Source: Picochlorum sp. 'celeri' (lineage: Eukaryota; Chlorophyta; Trebouxiophyceae). From it: 64,000 nucleotides of DNA. The stretch's first letter is position 1. Each line of letters begins with the position of its first letter. Below the pieces are notes generated by a model. That model was not told the DNA's origin. It searched no databases and saw only the letters and a list, made by a program, of their open reading frames with translations. Location: contig JAACMV010000018.1 in the NCBI GenBank assembly GCA_010909725.1, positions 186,001 to 250,000 on the forward strand, read 5' to 3'. Both the position numbers and the translations under genes were made by a program. Of the stretch, positions 51,394-61,968 are shown piece by piece.

Positions 51394-52731
51394 TTACAGT
51401 TGTCTATAGAATTGTTGCGCCATAAATTGAGCTTTACTCAACACTCTATGTTCATGTAAGAGAACTGCTCCAATACGTTGCCGTCGTGTGTCCAACCCAT
51501 CTTTGCCAACAAGGCGCTTGGCATCCTCCATGGAAGTGGCCATATCATGCTGCCTCTGCTTCATGCGCCCAATCAGCCATTTCAGAGCCCTCTTCCGAGT
51601 CTCCTTTGATAGATCTCCATCCGAACCATCAAGGATATTATTATGTTGTTTTGTCACACACCCACCTGATTGTTGCTCCTGAATGGACGCGACGGCAGCA
51701 TACTTGAGGATGCCTTCAGGCAATCCCTGCAAAGACAGCGGAAACACCATCCTCGTTGTATCCTTCTCCCCCATGCCATCTGTCACTACATCCTCATCAC
51801 CATCTTCTAGTACTATATCAATGGGGAGCAAGCACGCATCATATGTATTCTCTGATGCGGGAGGAAGAAAGCCATACTGAAGAAGAAACTCTCCACGCGT
51901 CTTTTGATTTCCATATGAAATCATCACCTGATCCCCAGGCATGTACAGCCTATCCGCCTTCACATACACTCTATTATTCTCATCAAGCAAGATGAATGAT
52001 TCTGACGAGCAATCATGATTGAAGAAATCCAGCCCTGGACACAGAGCCTGCAGATCCTGCCCAAGTCGAACAACTCGAGTCAGAAGTATTGACAAGGCCC
52101 AGACAAGCATCTTTCTATCTTTATACACCTCAGGACATGGAAGCGCTTCCACATCAGCCATGGTAGACTCTGCAGCATGGCGAATCTCGCTTGCAATTGT
52201 ATGCAGATGGCTCCCTCGTAAAAGCTCTACGTCATCATCAGACCATTCCAACACGCACCCAGTCTCCTGTGGCAGCACATGAGAATACGCCGAGTACAGA
52301 GAACTGTTGGTCCCTTGCTGCATCATATCCACCAAATACAAGGCTAAAATAGTCCAATCCGGTAGCTCTGCCACGATATGTTCATCCAATGCTTGCAAGC
52401 CATCTGACATTTGGACAGCCCTTTCAGGAGTCACAATGCAGTCCATGGGCACCCTGCACACGTCTTGCCCGGGCAATATAATCCCATCCGACACCATACC
52501 TCGCCCTTGTCCAGACACAAGAGCACTAGATACACGACATGACGATTCTCCAGCAATCTCACGAATCTTCTGAAGAAGATGATTCCCTTCTGGATCAGCA
52601 TCCCTCTGAACAGAGACGTTTTGTTTTCCCCTTCCAAGAAATGAAAACACACGGGGAGACAATCTCCTATTCCTGCCATCTCTAACCCTTGCATCGATGG
52701 ACCAGGAACCCTTACGGGTCGAACAGGACAT
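51394..52731 (-). CDS. SET-domain methyltransferase, Rubisco-LSMT-like, 445 aa
   Basis: Single exon. The basic N-terminus (SCSTRKGSWSIDARVRDGRN) could be a transit peptide. The SET core includes GRGMVSDGIILPGQDVCRVP, ALCPGLDFFNHDCSSES (NH motif that binds S-adenosylmethionine) and VMISYGNQKTRGEFLLQYGF (the YG...LL..YGF motif). A long helical substrate-binding region follows. This order matches the plant and algal family of Rubisco large-subunit and aldolase lysine methyltransferases and SETD-type relatives. The substrate cannot be set from sequence. TGTAA overlaps the stop codon. Confidence 0.85.
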   Translation of the reverse strand: MSCSTRKGSWSIDARVRDGRNRRLSPRVFSFLGRGKQNVSVQRDADPEGNHLLQKIREIAGESSCRVSSALVSGQGRGMVSDGIILPGQDVCRVPMDCIVTPERAVQMSDGLQALDEHIVAELPDWTILALYLVDMMQQGTNSSLYSAYSHVLPQETGCVLEWSDDDVELLRGSHLHTIASEIRHAAESTMADVEALPCPEVYKDRKMLVWALSILLTRVVRLGQDLQALCPGLDFFNHDCSSESFILLDENNRVYVKADRLYMPGDQVMISYGNQKTRGEFLLQYGFLPPASENTYDACLLPIDIVLEDGDEDVVTDGMGEKDTTRMVFPLSLQGLPEGILKYAAVASIQEQQSGGCVTKQHNNILDGSDGDLSKETRKRALKWLIGRMKQRQHDMATSMEDAKRLVGKDGLDTRRQRIGAVLLHEHRVLSKAQFMAQQFYRQL

Positions 52732-53171
52732 TTCAGATCAGTCGGTGGAGTATGCAACAACAGTCCCCCACTAGTACTGCTACTCTGTATCCCATCAATT
52801 AAGCACTGTACAGGGCAATATTGCACATCTGAAATTCGACGAGCATGGAATCAATCACTACTACTACAATTGTATTCACAATTCAGTAAGACACACACAC
52901 ACACAGCCCCAGAAATCTCCACAAAAACAACCCATGCCCACCGTGCTTTGAAGATGAGATGCACGTATTCGGTCAACCCATCCATTCCACCGAACAGTCA
53001 TCCCCAATGCCACTCGACTGCCCATCGACGGCCATCCAAGTATACACCAAGCACATTCAACGTGACACAGGGCATCTAGAAGAAATACATACAAAAAAAC
53101 CTTGCCATCAGTGCGACTGAAATACCACCGAGCCGATAGATTGTAGTTGTTTAGCATCAAGTATTCCCTCA
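52732..53171. promoter_or_regulatory. Divergent region between SET-domain and conserved plastid-like genes
   Basis: A 440-bp head-to-head gap with a short CA repeat at about 52889-52904. It should hold both promoters. A minus-strand frame at 52876-53217 lacks family similarity and is not called. Confidence 0.4.
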
Positions 53172-53869
53172 ATGCAGCGTTCAGCATCAACAACACGGCA
53201 GATTGCCGCGCCTTCATTGCAGTCCAAGCCCATCAAACAACATGGATATCACAATGCAAGATATATGCATGTGTCACGACACCGCCAGCAGATGAGACTG
53301 GTCACTGTGAAATCTCAGGCAGCAGAGGGGACATTGATCAGTCAGGTGGAGATTCCAGCCTTTATTCCACGTGCTGATATCAGTGATCAGTTGCTGCGTT
53401 GGGCATTGATTGAGATCCAGGAAGGAGGGGTTGCAAATGTAGGATGCCCCTGCAAAGTGACTGCCTTCAAGAATGATGATGGGGTGTTGATGGGGTTCAC
53501 TGTGAGTTTTATGAAGGATGGAGAGTCTGCGACAGATGTTCGAGTAGCATTTGATAATGAGACAACATTGAAGCATGAATGGGTTGGAAGGGGAGCAGGT
53601 CTGTTGCCGAGTGAGATGATCATTTATACGCGTGCCGTTTTTGTCCTAGTTCTAACCATGTCTTGTATTCTCATGGTGCAGATGGATTCCCATTGTTGGA
53701 AGGCAATACAGAGGAGGTCGAGGGTAAATACTTTGAAATTCGCAAGCTAGGAGATGCACCAGTGTCTGATATGGGCAAGGCCTCGATCAAAGAGTTTTGT
53801 CAAATGTTGGTAGGAGCCATCAACAAGTACTATGCATTTGGATCCTGTTTTGTCGATGATGCCACATAA
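53172..53869 (+). CDS. Conserved plastid-like protein of unknown function, 208 aa, two exons
   Basis: Exon 1 (53172-53610) and exon 2 (53682-53869) join in phase 1 over a 71-nt intron with a GTGAGA donor, so that LLP runs into NGFPLLEGNTEEVEGKYFEI. The first 50 residues are basic and Ser-rich, like a plastid transit peptide. The mature part (VEIPAFIPRADISDQLLRWA, VGCPCKVTAF, INKYYAFGSCFVDDAT) looks strongly constrained, and I recall similar proteins in plants and algae, but no named domain or activity. It ends 13 bp from the convergent ClpR4-like gene. Confidence 0.75.
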
Positions 53870-53882
53870 GTAGATTTTTCAT

Positions 53883-54832
53883 TTACAACTGTGATTGCGC
53901 TCGAACAAGATTTTTAAACGCCTCATCATCAGGCTCCAACACATTGTCAATAATCCCGTACTCTACAGCTTCATATGGATTGAAATACCGCGGCCTCAAA
54001 ATGTCCTTTGAAATCTTCTCCACTGGATGTCCAATATGCTTTGACAGCAGGTTGACGACATTTGTGTTGGTTTTACGAATCTCATTTCGGTAGATATCAA
54101 TATCAGATGCTTGCATCTGTGTGAATCGCTGCATTGGCTGACGAAGCATGATGGAGGCGGATGGAAGCGCTGCTCTATTGCCCTCTTTCCCTGCTGCAAG
54201 CAGCATGGCAGCCTCACCAAACGCATTCCCCACGCAAATCGTATACACTGGAGGCTTAATATACCGCATTGTATCGTAAATAGCAAACGCTTCTGCTTCA
54301 TATCCCAGTTTATCTCCGCCCCTCTGCACAATAATAATACCCAGTTTGTTGTGTTATAAAGAGAGAGACCCAGTATACTTTGGATATATCAACGTACCCC
54401 CACGCCTGTACTATTGATGTACATGTATATCGGTTTGTTAGGATTATCATACTGCAAATAGAGCAATTCAGCAAGCATCAGCTCCGTCACAGCAGGCACA
54501 AGGGACATTCCCATGTAAACAATTCTCTCCTTGAACAAATACGATGGCAGATCTGGTGGCGTCTGTTCCGTTGCATCCCCAGCTAAAGATGGAATCACCT
54601 GCAAAGAGTGATATATGGAAAGAGAAAGCGTTAGACAGTCGCGAGAGAGCAGAATTCAGAGATAATCCTCGAATTAATCAATTCGTACCGCTTGTACATC
54701 CAATCTCGATGCTACGGCCTTCCTTCTATGCGTATAAACTCTTTCTGTAGTTATGTGATGCTTCAGAGCACGCTGGGACTGAAACATGGTAGAAACATGT
54801 CTCCCCGGTGGTGTGCAGCGCAGAGCAGACAT
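53883..54832 (-). CDS. CLPR4: ClpR4-like non-catalytic plastid Clp protease subunit, 261 aa, three exons
   Basis: Exons 54832-54689 (transit peptide), 54598-54398 and 54323-53883 join in phase 0 over introns of 90 and 74 nt with GTACG donors. ClpP-fold motifs are present: KERIVYMGMSLVP, KPIYMYINSTG, FAIYDTMRYIKPPV. The nucleophile-serine segment reads VGNAFGEAAMLLAAG and the histidine segment IMLRQPMQRF. Ser and His of the triad are therefore replaced. The same changes (GNAWGEAA, MIRQP) mark ClpR4 of plants, a structural member of the ClpP/R ring. R3 is less likely but not excluded. The gene converges on the plastid-like 208-aa gene. Confidence 0.88.
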
Positions 54833-54881
54833 TCTTCTCCTAGGATAATTCGACTCTGATCTGTTCTACTATTACAAATAA

Positions 54882-56567
54882 TTACGTTGATAATTTTGTT
54901 TCATTTGCATCGAGGAGATCCCGTAACTCTTTGGATGCCATGGATGGAATCGAGTGAGTTTCCAGGATCTCTGTGGTTGCCTTGAGAGCTGTTTCTGTTT
55001 CCAAGACCAGGACCTCATTGTACTCGAGTTCAAATGTCATGAATGTCTCTGTGCAGGATAGAATCATGCTGAGGAGGTGTCTGAGATTACGGACTGGAGT
55101 GCCATTGAAGGATTTGACCTGAGCATTGTACCCATCTTCATACCCTAGTGTAGCTTCGCATGCAAGGATTTGGCTGACGAGGACGACTTGTTCGTCCGAT
55201 GTCTTCTTTGTATGATGCAATAGTCTATCTAAGAGTTTCACAGGGGCCTCTCTGTGGTACTCTGCTCCATACTCTGATAGCAGGTATGGTTCTGTGCATA
55301 CAGTGAAAACCACACCAGCCAAGACAATGTAGGATGGGTCTCCTCCTGATAAATGGTGGGGGACCAATCCGGTGTACGCAGCGAGTGTTGTTGTGACATG
55401 AACTTCTTTTCCGTCGCGGAGGAGGACAAGATTGCATTCGTCTCCACTAAATTTTTGGGATGTGAGGTATGAAAAGGCAATACGCTCACCACTGCGGAAT
55501 GGTACTGTTCCATCGTTTGCCACTTGAATACCGTCAAAGGACATGATGATATCGCCGACACATATTTTATCATATGCATGGCTTGTGGGGAGGACATTCC
55601 GAACCATGACTCCCTTTTGTTCCGGGAGCATGTGTGCTGAATGTCTCAAGGCATTACTCTCCATGCGCTGCCATTGGATGCCAATGGATGGAAATCCTGT
55701 GAAGGTTCCATTCCTCTCATAATCCACTAAGAAATGCTCAATGACTGGTGTTGGTATGACATAGCCAATGTTTTCTGCGTCTGATCCCGCATAGGATTGA
55801 AACGCAATACCAATGCATTCGCCATGTTCAGAGAACACAGGGCCTCCACTGTTGCCACTGTTGATGGCTGCATCTATTTGCACGGCCAACAATTCGGATG
55901 CACCGTGCGCATAGGATGTAACTTCTATTCTCGAGACTACACCAGAGGTTACTGAGATTGTGTCACCACCTATCGGATAGCCAACAACATACACGCTGTC
56001 TTGGAGTGCTGGGAGCTCTCCAAATGATATTGGCTCTGTATCCTCCCAGAATGACTCATCATCGACTGCAAGCAGAGCAATGTCACATTCCTCTCCTGCA
56101 GATAATACTCGAGCTATAAACTTCCTATCATCCCCTCTCTTTTTTACTTTGACCTGAGAATGGTATTCCACAGAGTGTGCATTTGTCAACAACCACATTT
56201 CTCCTCGTGGGCCTCTCACCATGAAACCAGATGATGTGGAAGAATACTGACGCTTCCGCTGCCACGGAAGGGAATAATTTGGTTGTGTATGTACACAAAA
56301 TACTTTAACAACCGCATCCATGACGTTGTAGGTGATGTCTAGGTGTCCATTTGCATCTGCTGTGTCAACCATGGCAGCCGTGTCATTGTCAACAGACTTT
56401 AAGAGCAGCCGTGTCATTCTTGATCGTCTCTCGTGATACCAGTCTTCTTGTTTGGATAACACATGATGTCTTAAAGTATGGCGATGATGACATGGTGCGA
56501 CACGAGAAGAATACCTCTCGTAAGGAACAATGTTCCTGTGTGCAGCCAGGTCTATGTGGCTTGTCAT
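54882..56567 (-). CDS. Deg/HtrA serine protease (plant Deg2/9/10 type), 561 aa
   Basis: Single exon. The trypsin-like domain spans about residues 80-290 with the triad His (LLTNAHSV), Asp (CDIALLAVDD) and Ser (NSGNSGGPVF). Two PDZ-like regions follow, the first with GVMVRNVLPTSHAYDKICVG and DIIMSFDGIQVANDGTVPFR. The pattern FRSGERIAFSYLTSQKFSGD and a long C-terminal region place it with Deg2/Deg9/Deg10 rather than Deg1. The Arg/His-rich N-terminus could target an organelle, but mitochondrion, plastid and nucleus all occur in this group. TGTAA lies about 6 nt after the stop. Confidence 0.9.
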   Translation of the reverse strand: MTSHIDLAAHRNIVPYERYSSRVAPCHHRHTLRHHVLSKQEDWYHERRSRMTRLLLKSVDNDTAAMVDTADANGHLDITYNVMDAVVKVFCVHTQPNYSLPWQRKRQYSSTSSGFMVRGPRGEMWLLTNAHSVEYHSQVKVKKRGDDRKFIARVLSAGEECDIALLAVDDESFWEDTEPISFGELPALQDSVYVVGYPIGGDTISVTSGVVSRIEVTSYAHGASELLAVQIDAAINSGNSGGPVFSEHGECIGIAFQSYAGSDAENIGYVIPTPVIEHFLVDYERNGTFTGFPSIGIQWQRMESNALRHSAHMLPEQKGVMVRNVLPTSHAYDKICVGDIIMSFDGIQVANDGTVPFRSGERIAFSYLTSQKFSGDECNLVLLRDGKEVHVTTTLAAYTGLVPHHLSGGDPSYIVLAGVVFTVCTEPYLLSEYGAEYHREAPVKLLDRLLHHTKKTSDEQVVLVSQILACEATLGYEDGYNAQVKSFNGTPVRNLRHLLSMILSCTETFMTFELEYNEVLVLETETALKATTEILETHSIPSMASKELRDLLDANETKLST

Positions 56568-57251
56568 GTATACTATTGGATTCGCCTCTTGCTCTTCTAG
56601 TATGCTCAGTGCTGGAGTATTACTGTATCTATGGATATGGCCGACAACAATGGAAGAAGAAGCCGCGGATCGCCTTTCCGAAAAGAAGAACTCGTGTCAA
56701 ACGAACTAAAAAAAACTACAGAGTGAATGCGCCCTCGAATTGAGACTCTACGCGTGGTGATGCTAGCAAGAACAGCCAAAATTGTACATCTATTGCTCTC
56801 TATGCATAATTAAATTTTATTCTATAGTGCTGATGCGATGTATCGTCGCATCAAGACGAGGCATTTTAGTTTCGACGACCGAGGTGGTGGCCACCATGAA
56901 TGGATTGGTCCGACCGGTAGTACCGTCGGCTGAGGGCGCCTCAGCGCTCTGGCGATTTTCTGGCCGTCCGTGTTGGGTACGTACCCACGTCAGTGGTTGG
57001 CTCCATGTCCAAGAGAGCTCACATATGGATATGCATCATCATCATCATCATGGAGAATTCTATGCATTGATTGATATATGGTGGAATCTGATGTCTAGTA
57101 GAGACACCATTTCGTTGTGAAGCAGCTGGGAAAGTGTGTCTTGGTTGTTCAAGGACGCAACAATTTTGACATGTGAAGACGTTAAAAAGGCCAGGTTTGA
57201 TGACGTATCGTGCCGGTAGATCATACGAATCTTTATTATTAAATTATTTGT
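56568..57251. promoter_or_regulatory. 684-bp divergent region between Deg and TatD genes
   Basis: It should contain two promoters. A six-unit CAT repeat lies near 57039-57057. An ATG-led frame from 56898 ends in a good GTACGTACC donor-like site at 56976, but I found no convincing downstream partner exon, so no gene is called. Confidence 0.4.
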
Positions 57252-58249
57252 ATGGATAGATCAATCGGGAAAGGTGTTGCAATGAGCGATGCTCATTGTC
57301 ACCTTCAGGTATGCTTGCACGATTTTTTATTCCTTGCTATCCTTCTCCCTCAATTTCCTCTCAATAAAACATGGGCATGTCTATACAGGATCCAAGGTAT
57401 CATGATGTAAGAGAATCGATGTTGAGTTCATGCGTCACAGAACTGGGCATGGGCAGTATCGTGGCGAATGGGACTCATCCAGGTGACTGGCCCCACGTGC
57501 TTGCTCTTCAAAGGCAATACCCTGATAGTATTCTGCCACAGCTAGGACTACATCCATGGTGGGTAGAAAACTCCCAATCTTCTTCTTCATCTCCCTCATC
57601 TGATGACTGGCTTGATGAGTTGAGAAGGCTGTTGGTTGAGAACCCACATGCAGGACTGGGAGAATGCGGATTGGACAAGAGTGGGTCTCGAAAGCACACG
57701 TTTCAACAACAGTGTGTAGCATTCGAGAAACAGATTCACCTTGCTTTGGAACTCAATCGCCCACTATCCATCCACTGTGTGCGTGCCTATGGTGCCATGT
57801 ATGACCGTGTCAAGGATATTGGTGGTCGAATTCCAGTCATGCTGCATGGATGGGCAGGGTCCCCAGAAATGACCCGCATGTTTGCACAACTTGACAATGT
57901 CTTCTTCTCGTTGAATCTCACGATCGTAAGGATGGATCCGAACACGTGTATACCTATGGTGCGCTCCATACCCAGCGATGCACGTCTCCTGGAGAGCGAC
58001 GGACCAGATGGTGGGTTGGATGACATTCCAGAAGCAGCCTTGAACGCATGGTATGACGTTTTTCCATCGTTCAAAGATGATGTGGAGCGATACAAAACGT
58101 CGTCCGCAGTGATGCGTGGCATCAATACACCAGCATGTGTGTCCCTGGTAGGCAGACTGATTGCCCTCATCACAGGCACCTCGTACGATTCTATTCAGGC
58201 ACGGGCTACTAGCCTTGTACACCATATATTTGCTCATTATTTACAGTAG
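57252..58249 (+). CDS. TatD-family metal-dependent DNase, 305 aa, two exons
   Basis: Exon 1 (57252-57308) ends in MSDAHCHLQ and exon 2 (57389-58249) begins DPRYHD, joined in phase 0 over an 80-nt intron with a GTATGC donor. A second in-frame ATG at 57282 is an alternative start. Metal-binding motifs are HCHL, GLGECGLDK (Glu), SIHCVRAYG (His), VMLHGWAGS (His) and LLESDGPDGG (Asp). TatD proteins are 3'-5' exonucleases/DNases with TIM-barrel fold, linked to DNA repair and apoptosis-like degradation. The cellular role here is not known. Confidence 0.9.
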
Positions 58250-58430
58250 CATGAAAGGAAGGAAAATGAGGGAAAAAAGTAGCATATGTGTTGAGTACCA
58301 CAACAACAGTAAAACTTCTTCAGCTTTGCAAAACAAGAATTCTGCAGACATGTGCTGTCCATGAAACTACATCTACCTGAGCACCAAACTTTTCAGTTCT
58401 CTAGTATACTACAGGGATTACTACAGAATT

Positions 58431-59892
58431 CTAAAACTCCATGGGGGCTCCAAGAGGAGGTGGTCCACTGTTTGCCACATTATGGAACTTTTCCAGAGAA
58501 AACTTCTTGTACACGGCAGTCAATGAACCTTCTGGCGCCTTGTTATACAGCGTATGAAGCATTTCAATGCACTCTCTCAAATCATGATGGGAATGCGTGC
58601 TATGCTTCTGGAGCTCCCCATGCACAGTGGCATGTCCAAATTTGGCCAGTGTTGCATACACGGAAGCAGACGCAATCTGGGAATATTTGAAACGCAACAT
58701 GGAGTAATCTGGGAGTGCCAACTCGACCAAATATGTTGCATAATTGACAGCTTCGGCATCTTCAGCCAAGCCTGCCACCTTGAGGAATCTGTGCAAAAAG
58801 TGATAGTGGGTTGGGATTGTCAAGTTGAATTTGAGAGAATTCAACATGATCTTTTCCATGTTCAGAATCTGATCACGATTGTACGCGCGATCAGAAATAT
58901 AGACAAAATCTCTGACCTCTGGTGCCCAAATCTCCTCATACTTTGATGCAACCAACATTGCAGTCACACCAACAAGCTGCAAATGTTTTCTAGAGACAGA
59001 CTTGACCATCAAAAATCGATCGATCAAATTCACTGTAAGATAGAGCGTCTCTGGAACAAGCTTGAACTTGAGATGCACATCAACCAGCCAATCAATGAGA
59101 ATTGATCTCATCTTCTCGTTGATATCTTGTTGCCTCGACATGTAGGTTGAGCTAATCGTCATATTCTGTTCCAGCGATCTATACGACTTGAAAATATACT
59201 TTACAAAATCAGCAGCTGCCAATGGGTTCTTCGCATCTGCCACATCCACATCATCCATTCTCCTCTGCTTCACAGCAGATCTCATCTCCTCATCCCCATC
59301 TCCAAACCTAGAACGGCCAACAACTGGAATCTGCTCATCACGTGGTCGAAGCCCTCCGCGCGGCCTTCCTCCCCAACTATCCCGTCCCTGTGCATTGCCA
59401 TTCTCGGCAGCCTGCAACTGCGCAGCAGCTCGACGAGTCAGGACCCCAGTCCTCTTGGCTCCTCCCCCAACGCCAGCTCCAATATTGTTCCCAATATCCC
59501 CCAGCGCACTGCAACAAATACTCAACATAAGAACTATGATACACCACAACGTATGTACGGCGTCCATCGACCATCCCAGACACCAACCTAGGGACTGCGC
59601 ATCTCAACGGTCACCGCATCTGAGTTGCTCCGACCACCCCATGCTCACCCGCACAGCACCCATGATGCCTCAAATACACGATACAAGTACATATAATTGT
59701 TTGTATACAACCCCCGTCCTCAAACCATGAGGAAGAACCCCTTCCTTGTCCCGCAACAATTGGCCTCGGTCGACGATTCAACAATGCCATACACACGCAC
59801 CGTCGTTGCCCAGCTTGCCCATTGCAAGCAGCACCAAGCCCATCTATGTTTTCTTGGTCATGCATTCGCATACCATACTGAGAATGCTGCAT
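58431..59892 (-). CDS. CYCB: B-type cyclin, 389 aa, two exons
   Basis: Exon 1 (59892-59801) and exon 2 (59508-58431) join in phase 2 over a 292-nt intron with a GTGCGT donor. The join creates the destruction box RRALGDIGN (RxxLxxxxN) at residues 30-38, split by the intron, which supports the model. Cyclin boxes span about 140-380: MRSILIDWLVDVHLKFKL, ETLYLTVNLIDRFL, VTAMLVASKYEEIWAPEV, ASASVYATLAKFGH. The protein should activate a mitotic CDK and be degraded by APC/C. It is the longest intron in the window. Confidence 0.93.
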
Positions 59893-60292
59893 GATTGGTA
59901 CCCGTGGATCTCGTTCTCGGGAATGAAAATAGTGACCGTTTGCTGCACCACTGCCGAATGATCTACTACCTATATATCAATAGGAAATAGTTGAATCATA
60001 CGTTGGAGATTTGGAAACTATGAATGTGTTTTACGACTGTATGGGTCCGAGGCACGGTTGCCTCTGAAGACTCGGTAACAACCGATTGCCTTCGAGCGCG
60101 CCTTTTTAATGTTTTATAGAAGGAATACAGAGACCCCACACACAGATGGGGATATTATCATCCATCTATACGCTTGAATTCCCATTTTATATGTATCTGA
60201 AGTAAACAAAAATAACACCGAAATCTTGTCTCTTCCTCGCCGATTCTGTCAAGGTCAAAATCGACAAGAAGAACAGGAGCGAGGCACATGGA
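59893..60292. promoter_or_regulatory. Divergent region between cyclin B and MDP-1 genes
   Basis: A 400-bp head-to-head gap, AT-rich, that must hold both promoters. No gene or repeat is evident. Confidence 0.4.
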
Positions 60293-60958
60293 ATGCAGGA
60301 GCATATACCCTTGCTGATTGCGTTTGATTTGGATGGGACATTGTGGTACGTATGCATCAAAAGTTTTTGAGATGCTTTCTGGGCTATAAGAAGTACATCA
60401 TCTTCTTGTAGGTACCCAGAGGTGGATACCTTGTCAGACGCTCACACCCTGCGTCCAGTCGATGGTGTGTGCGAACGAACTGGCATGACCCGGTGTATGG
60501 GGGTTTTGGACGAGTATGGATCGTGTTTGCGTCTGATGGGGGACTCGGAGGAGATACTGTCCGAGTTGATGGATGGGGAGATGTGGGATAATACCCTGGT
60601 GGCCTATGTGTCGAGAACGACAGAGATTGAGTCTGCCCACCTATGTTTGCGGCATGTAACCGTCGCGAGGAGTGGTACAACAATGGAGGATATTGGGCAC
60701 CATAGTGAAATTTTTCCTGGGTGCAAGGTACATCATTTTCGCAATTTGAGTCAAGCTACTGGTATAGCTTTTGAGGATATGCTCTTTTTTGACAATGAGA
60801 GGAGGAATACCGTGGATGTGTCAAAGGGATTGGGGGTGACCAGCGTATACACGCCGTATGGAATGACGAGATCGGCGTGGGAGATTGGGTTGCGTGCGTT
60901 TGCAGAGGCCAAGCAGGGTGGAGGACGTCGACATGTGGTGGATCAAAGGGACTGTTGA
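60293..60958 (+). CDS. MDP-1 type HAD phosphatase, 199 aa, two exons
   Basis: Exon 1 (60293-60345) and exon 2 (60412-60958) join in phase 2 over a 66-nt intron with a GTACGT donor; the split codon is Trp in DLDGTLW/YPEV. HAD motifs are AFDLDGTLW (nucleophile Asp and acid Asp), VAYVSRTTEIE (motif II Ser), a Lys in PGCKVHHF and MLFFDNERRN (motif IV). Magnesium-dependent phosphatase-1 acts on phosphotyrosine and on sugar phosphates in vitro; in plants and animals a protein or sugar-repair role is proposed. The length fits the family. Confidence 0.9.
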
Positions 60959-61099
60959 CTGACCAAGATGGATGCAGACATGCTCTACACGTGTATTTTT
61001 CAATAATGTGATGCAATTCATGCGACAATGCAATTTAATTTATTAGGACTGTTTTATTCGCTGCATGCTATCGATGCGAACATTGGGAAGGAAACAGAA

Positions 61100-61736
61100 T
61101 TAGTGCCCTGTTCTTCCAGCCAAAGTCACTCTGCCATTCCTGACAAAAGCCTTGTAAAAGAGGTCAGAGTATCTGTCAGTTTTGTATCCGTTGGGATTCA
61201 CGCGAATCACCATATCAGTCTTATTGAGGTTATATTTTCTTCTGCCAGCCTTTGTTGGGACGCAGACTCTTACAAATGGTCGCCTCATGCTGAATTTCTT
61301 TGTCATTTTGAAGCCGCTCTTCTCCAAAGAGTCAATCACCGATTCCTTGACATCATTAATCCATGGCTCATTTTTGGTCAGTTTTCTCCACGAATCGTGG
61401 TATTTGGCTTTACTTGGATTATTCCACATGTCTGGCTGTCGTCTTGCGTACAAAAGCTGCCAGTATTTGTTATCGTCTTCGTCTCCTGGAGCTGCATAGA
61501 ACAACAACAACAAAGATTGTTACGTCCCCTCTCTTGACCGCCCTACCGCGTACAGTTCTCAAGCCTACCACGATACTGAGTATTGCGGTCTCAAAAACGC
61601 AAGAATAAATCTTTTTTATATTTTACATGCAAGTTCACGTACTTCCAAATCCTGTTCGGCATTTTCCCGCCAATGTGCCTACAAGTTGTAGACTTACGAG
61701 GACGAGGGCAAGGAATAATCTTCTCAAATAGTACAT
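61100..61736 (-). CDS. Small basic protein of unknown function, 161 aa, two exons (first exon tentative)
   Basis: The main exon (61491-61100) has no in-frame ATG before its acceptor TATGCAG. The only phase-compatible partner I find is 61736-61643, ending at a GTACGTGA donor like many introns here (151-nt intron). That exon would add MYYLRRLFLALVLVSLQLVG, a signal-peptide-like or mitochondrial start. The main part is basic with a conserved look: KYWQLLYARRQPDMWNNPSK, KFSMRRPFVRVCVPTKAGRR and VRNGRVTLAGRTGH. Composition suggests an organellar ribosomal or RNA-associated protein, but I recognise no family, and a secretory start would contradict that. Confidence 0.5.
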
Positions 61737-61968
61737 GGATACTGCGGTTCAAATGAATACAAATGTGCTGTACAGTGCTTTAATATTACAAAGAATTTAT
61801 AAACATGAGTTTGCTTTGTGCATTTGGACGACTTGTATGAGTGCCCCATGATCTGGAGGCGCTGTCAGCGTAACGATCTGTGTGACAGCGTCGCTCAAGT
61901 CGCTCGACGCGCGGACTAGACACGTGGCAAATTCATGGCAGTCTCAGAAAGATTACATTATGTATATA

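Noticed and set aside
57039..57057. Six-histidine stretch (CAT repeat) resembling a His tag
   Set aside because: A simple CAT microsatellite in an intergenic region; no vector sequence or cloned gene surrounds it.
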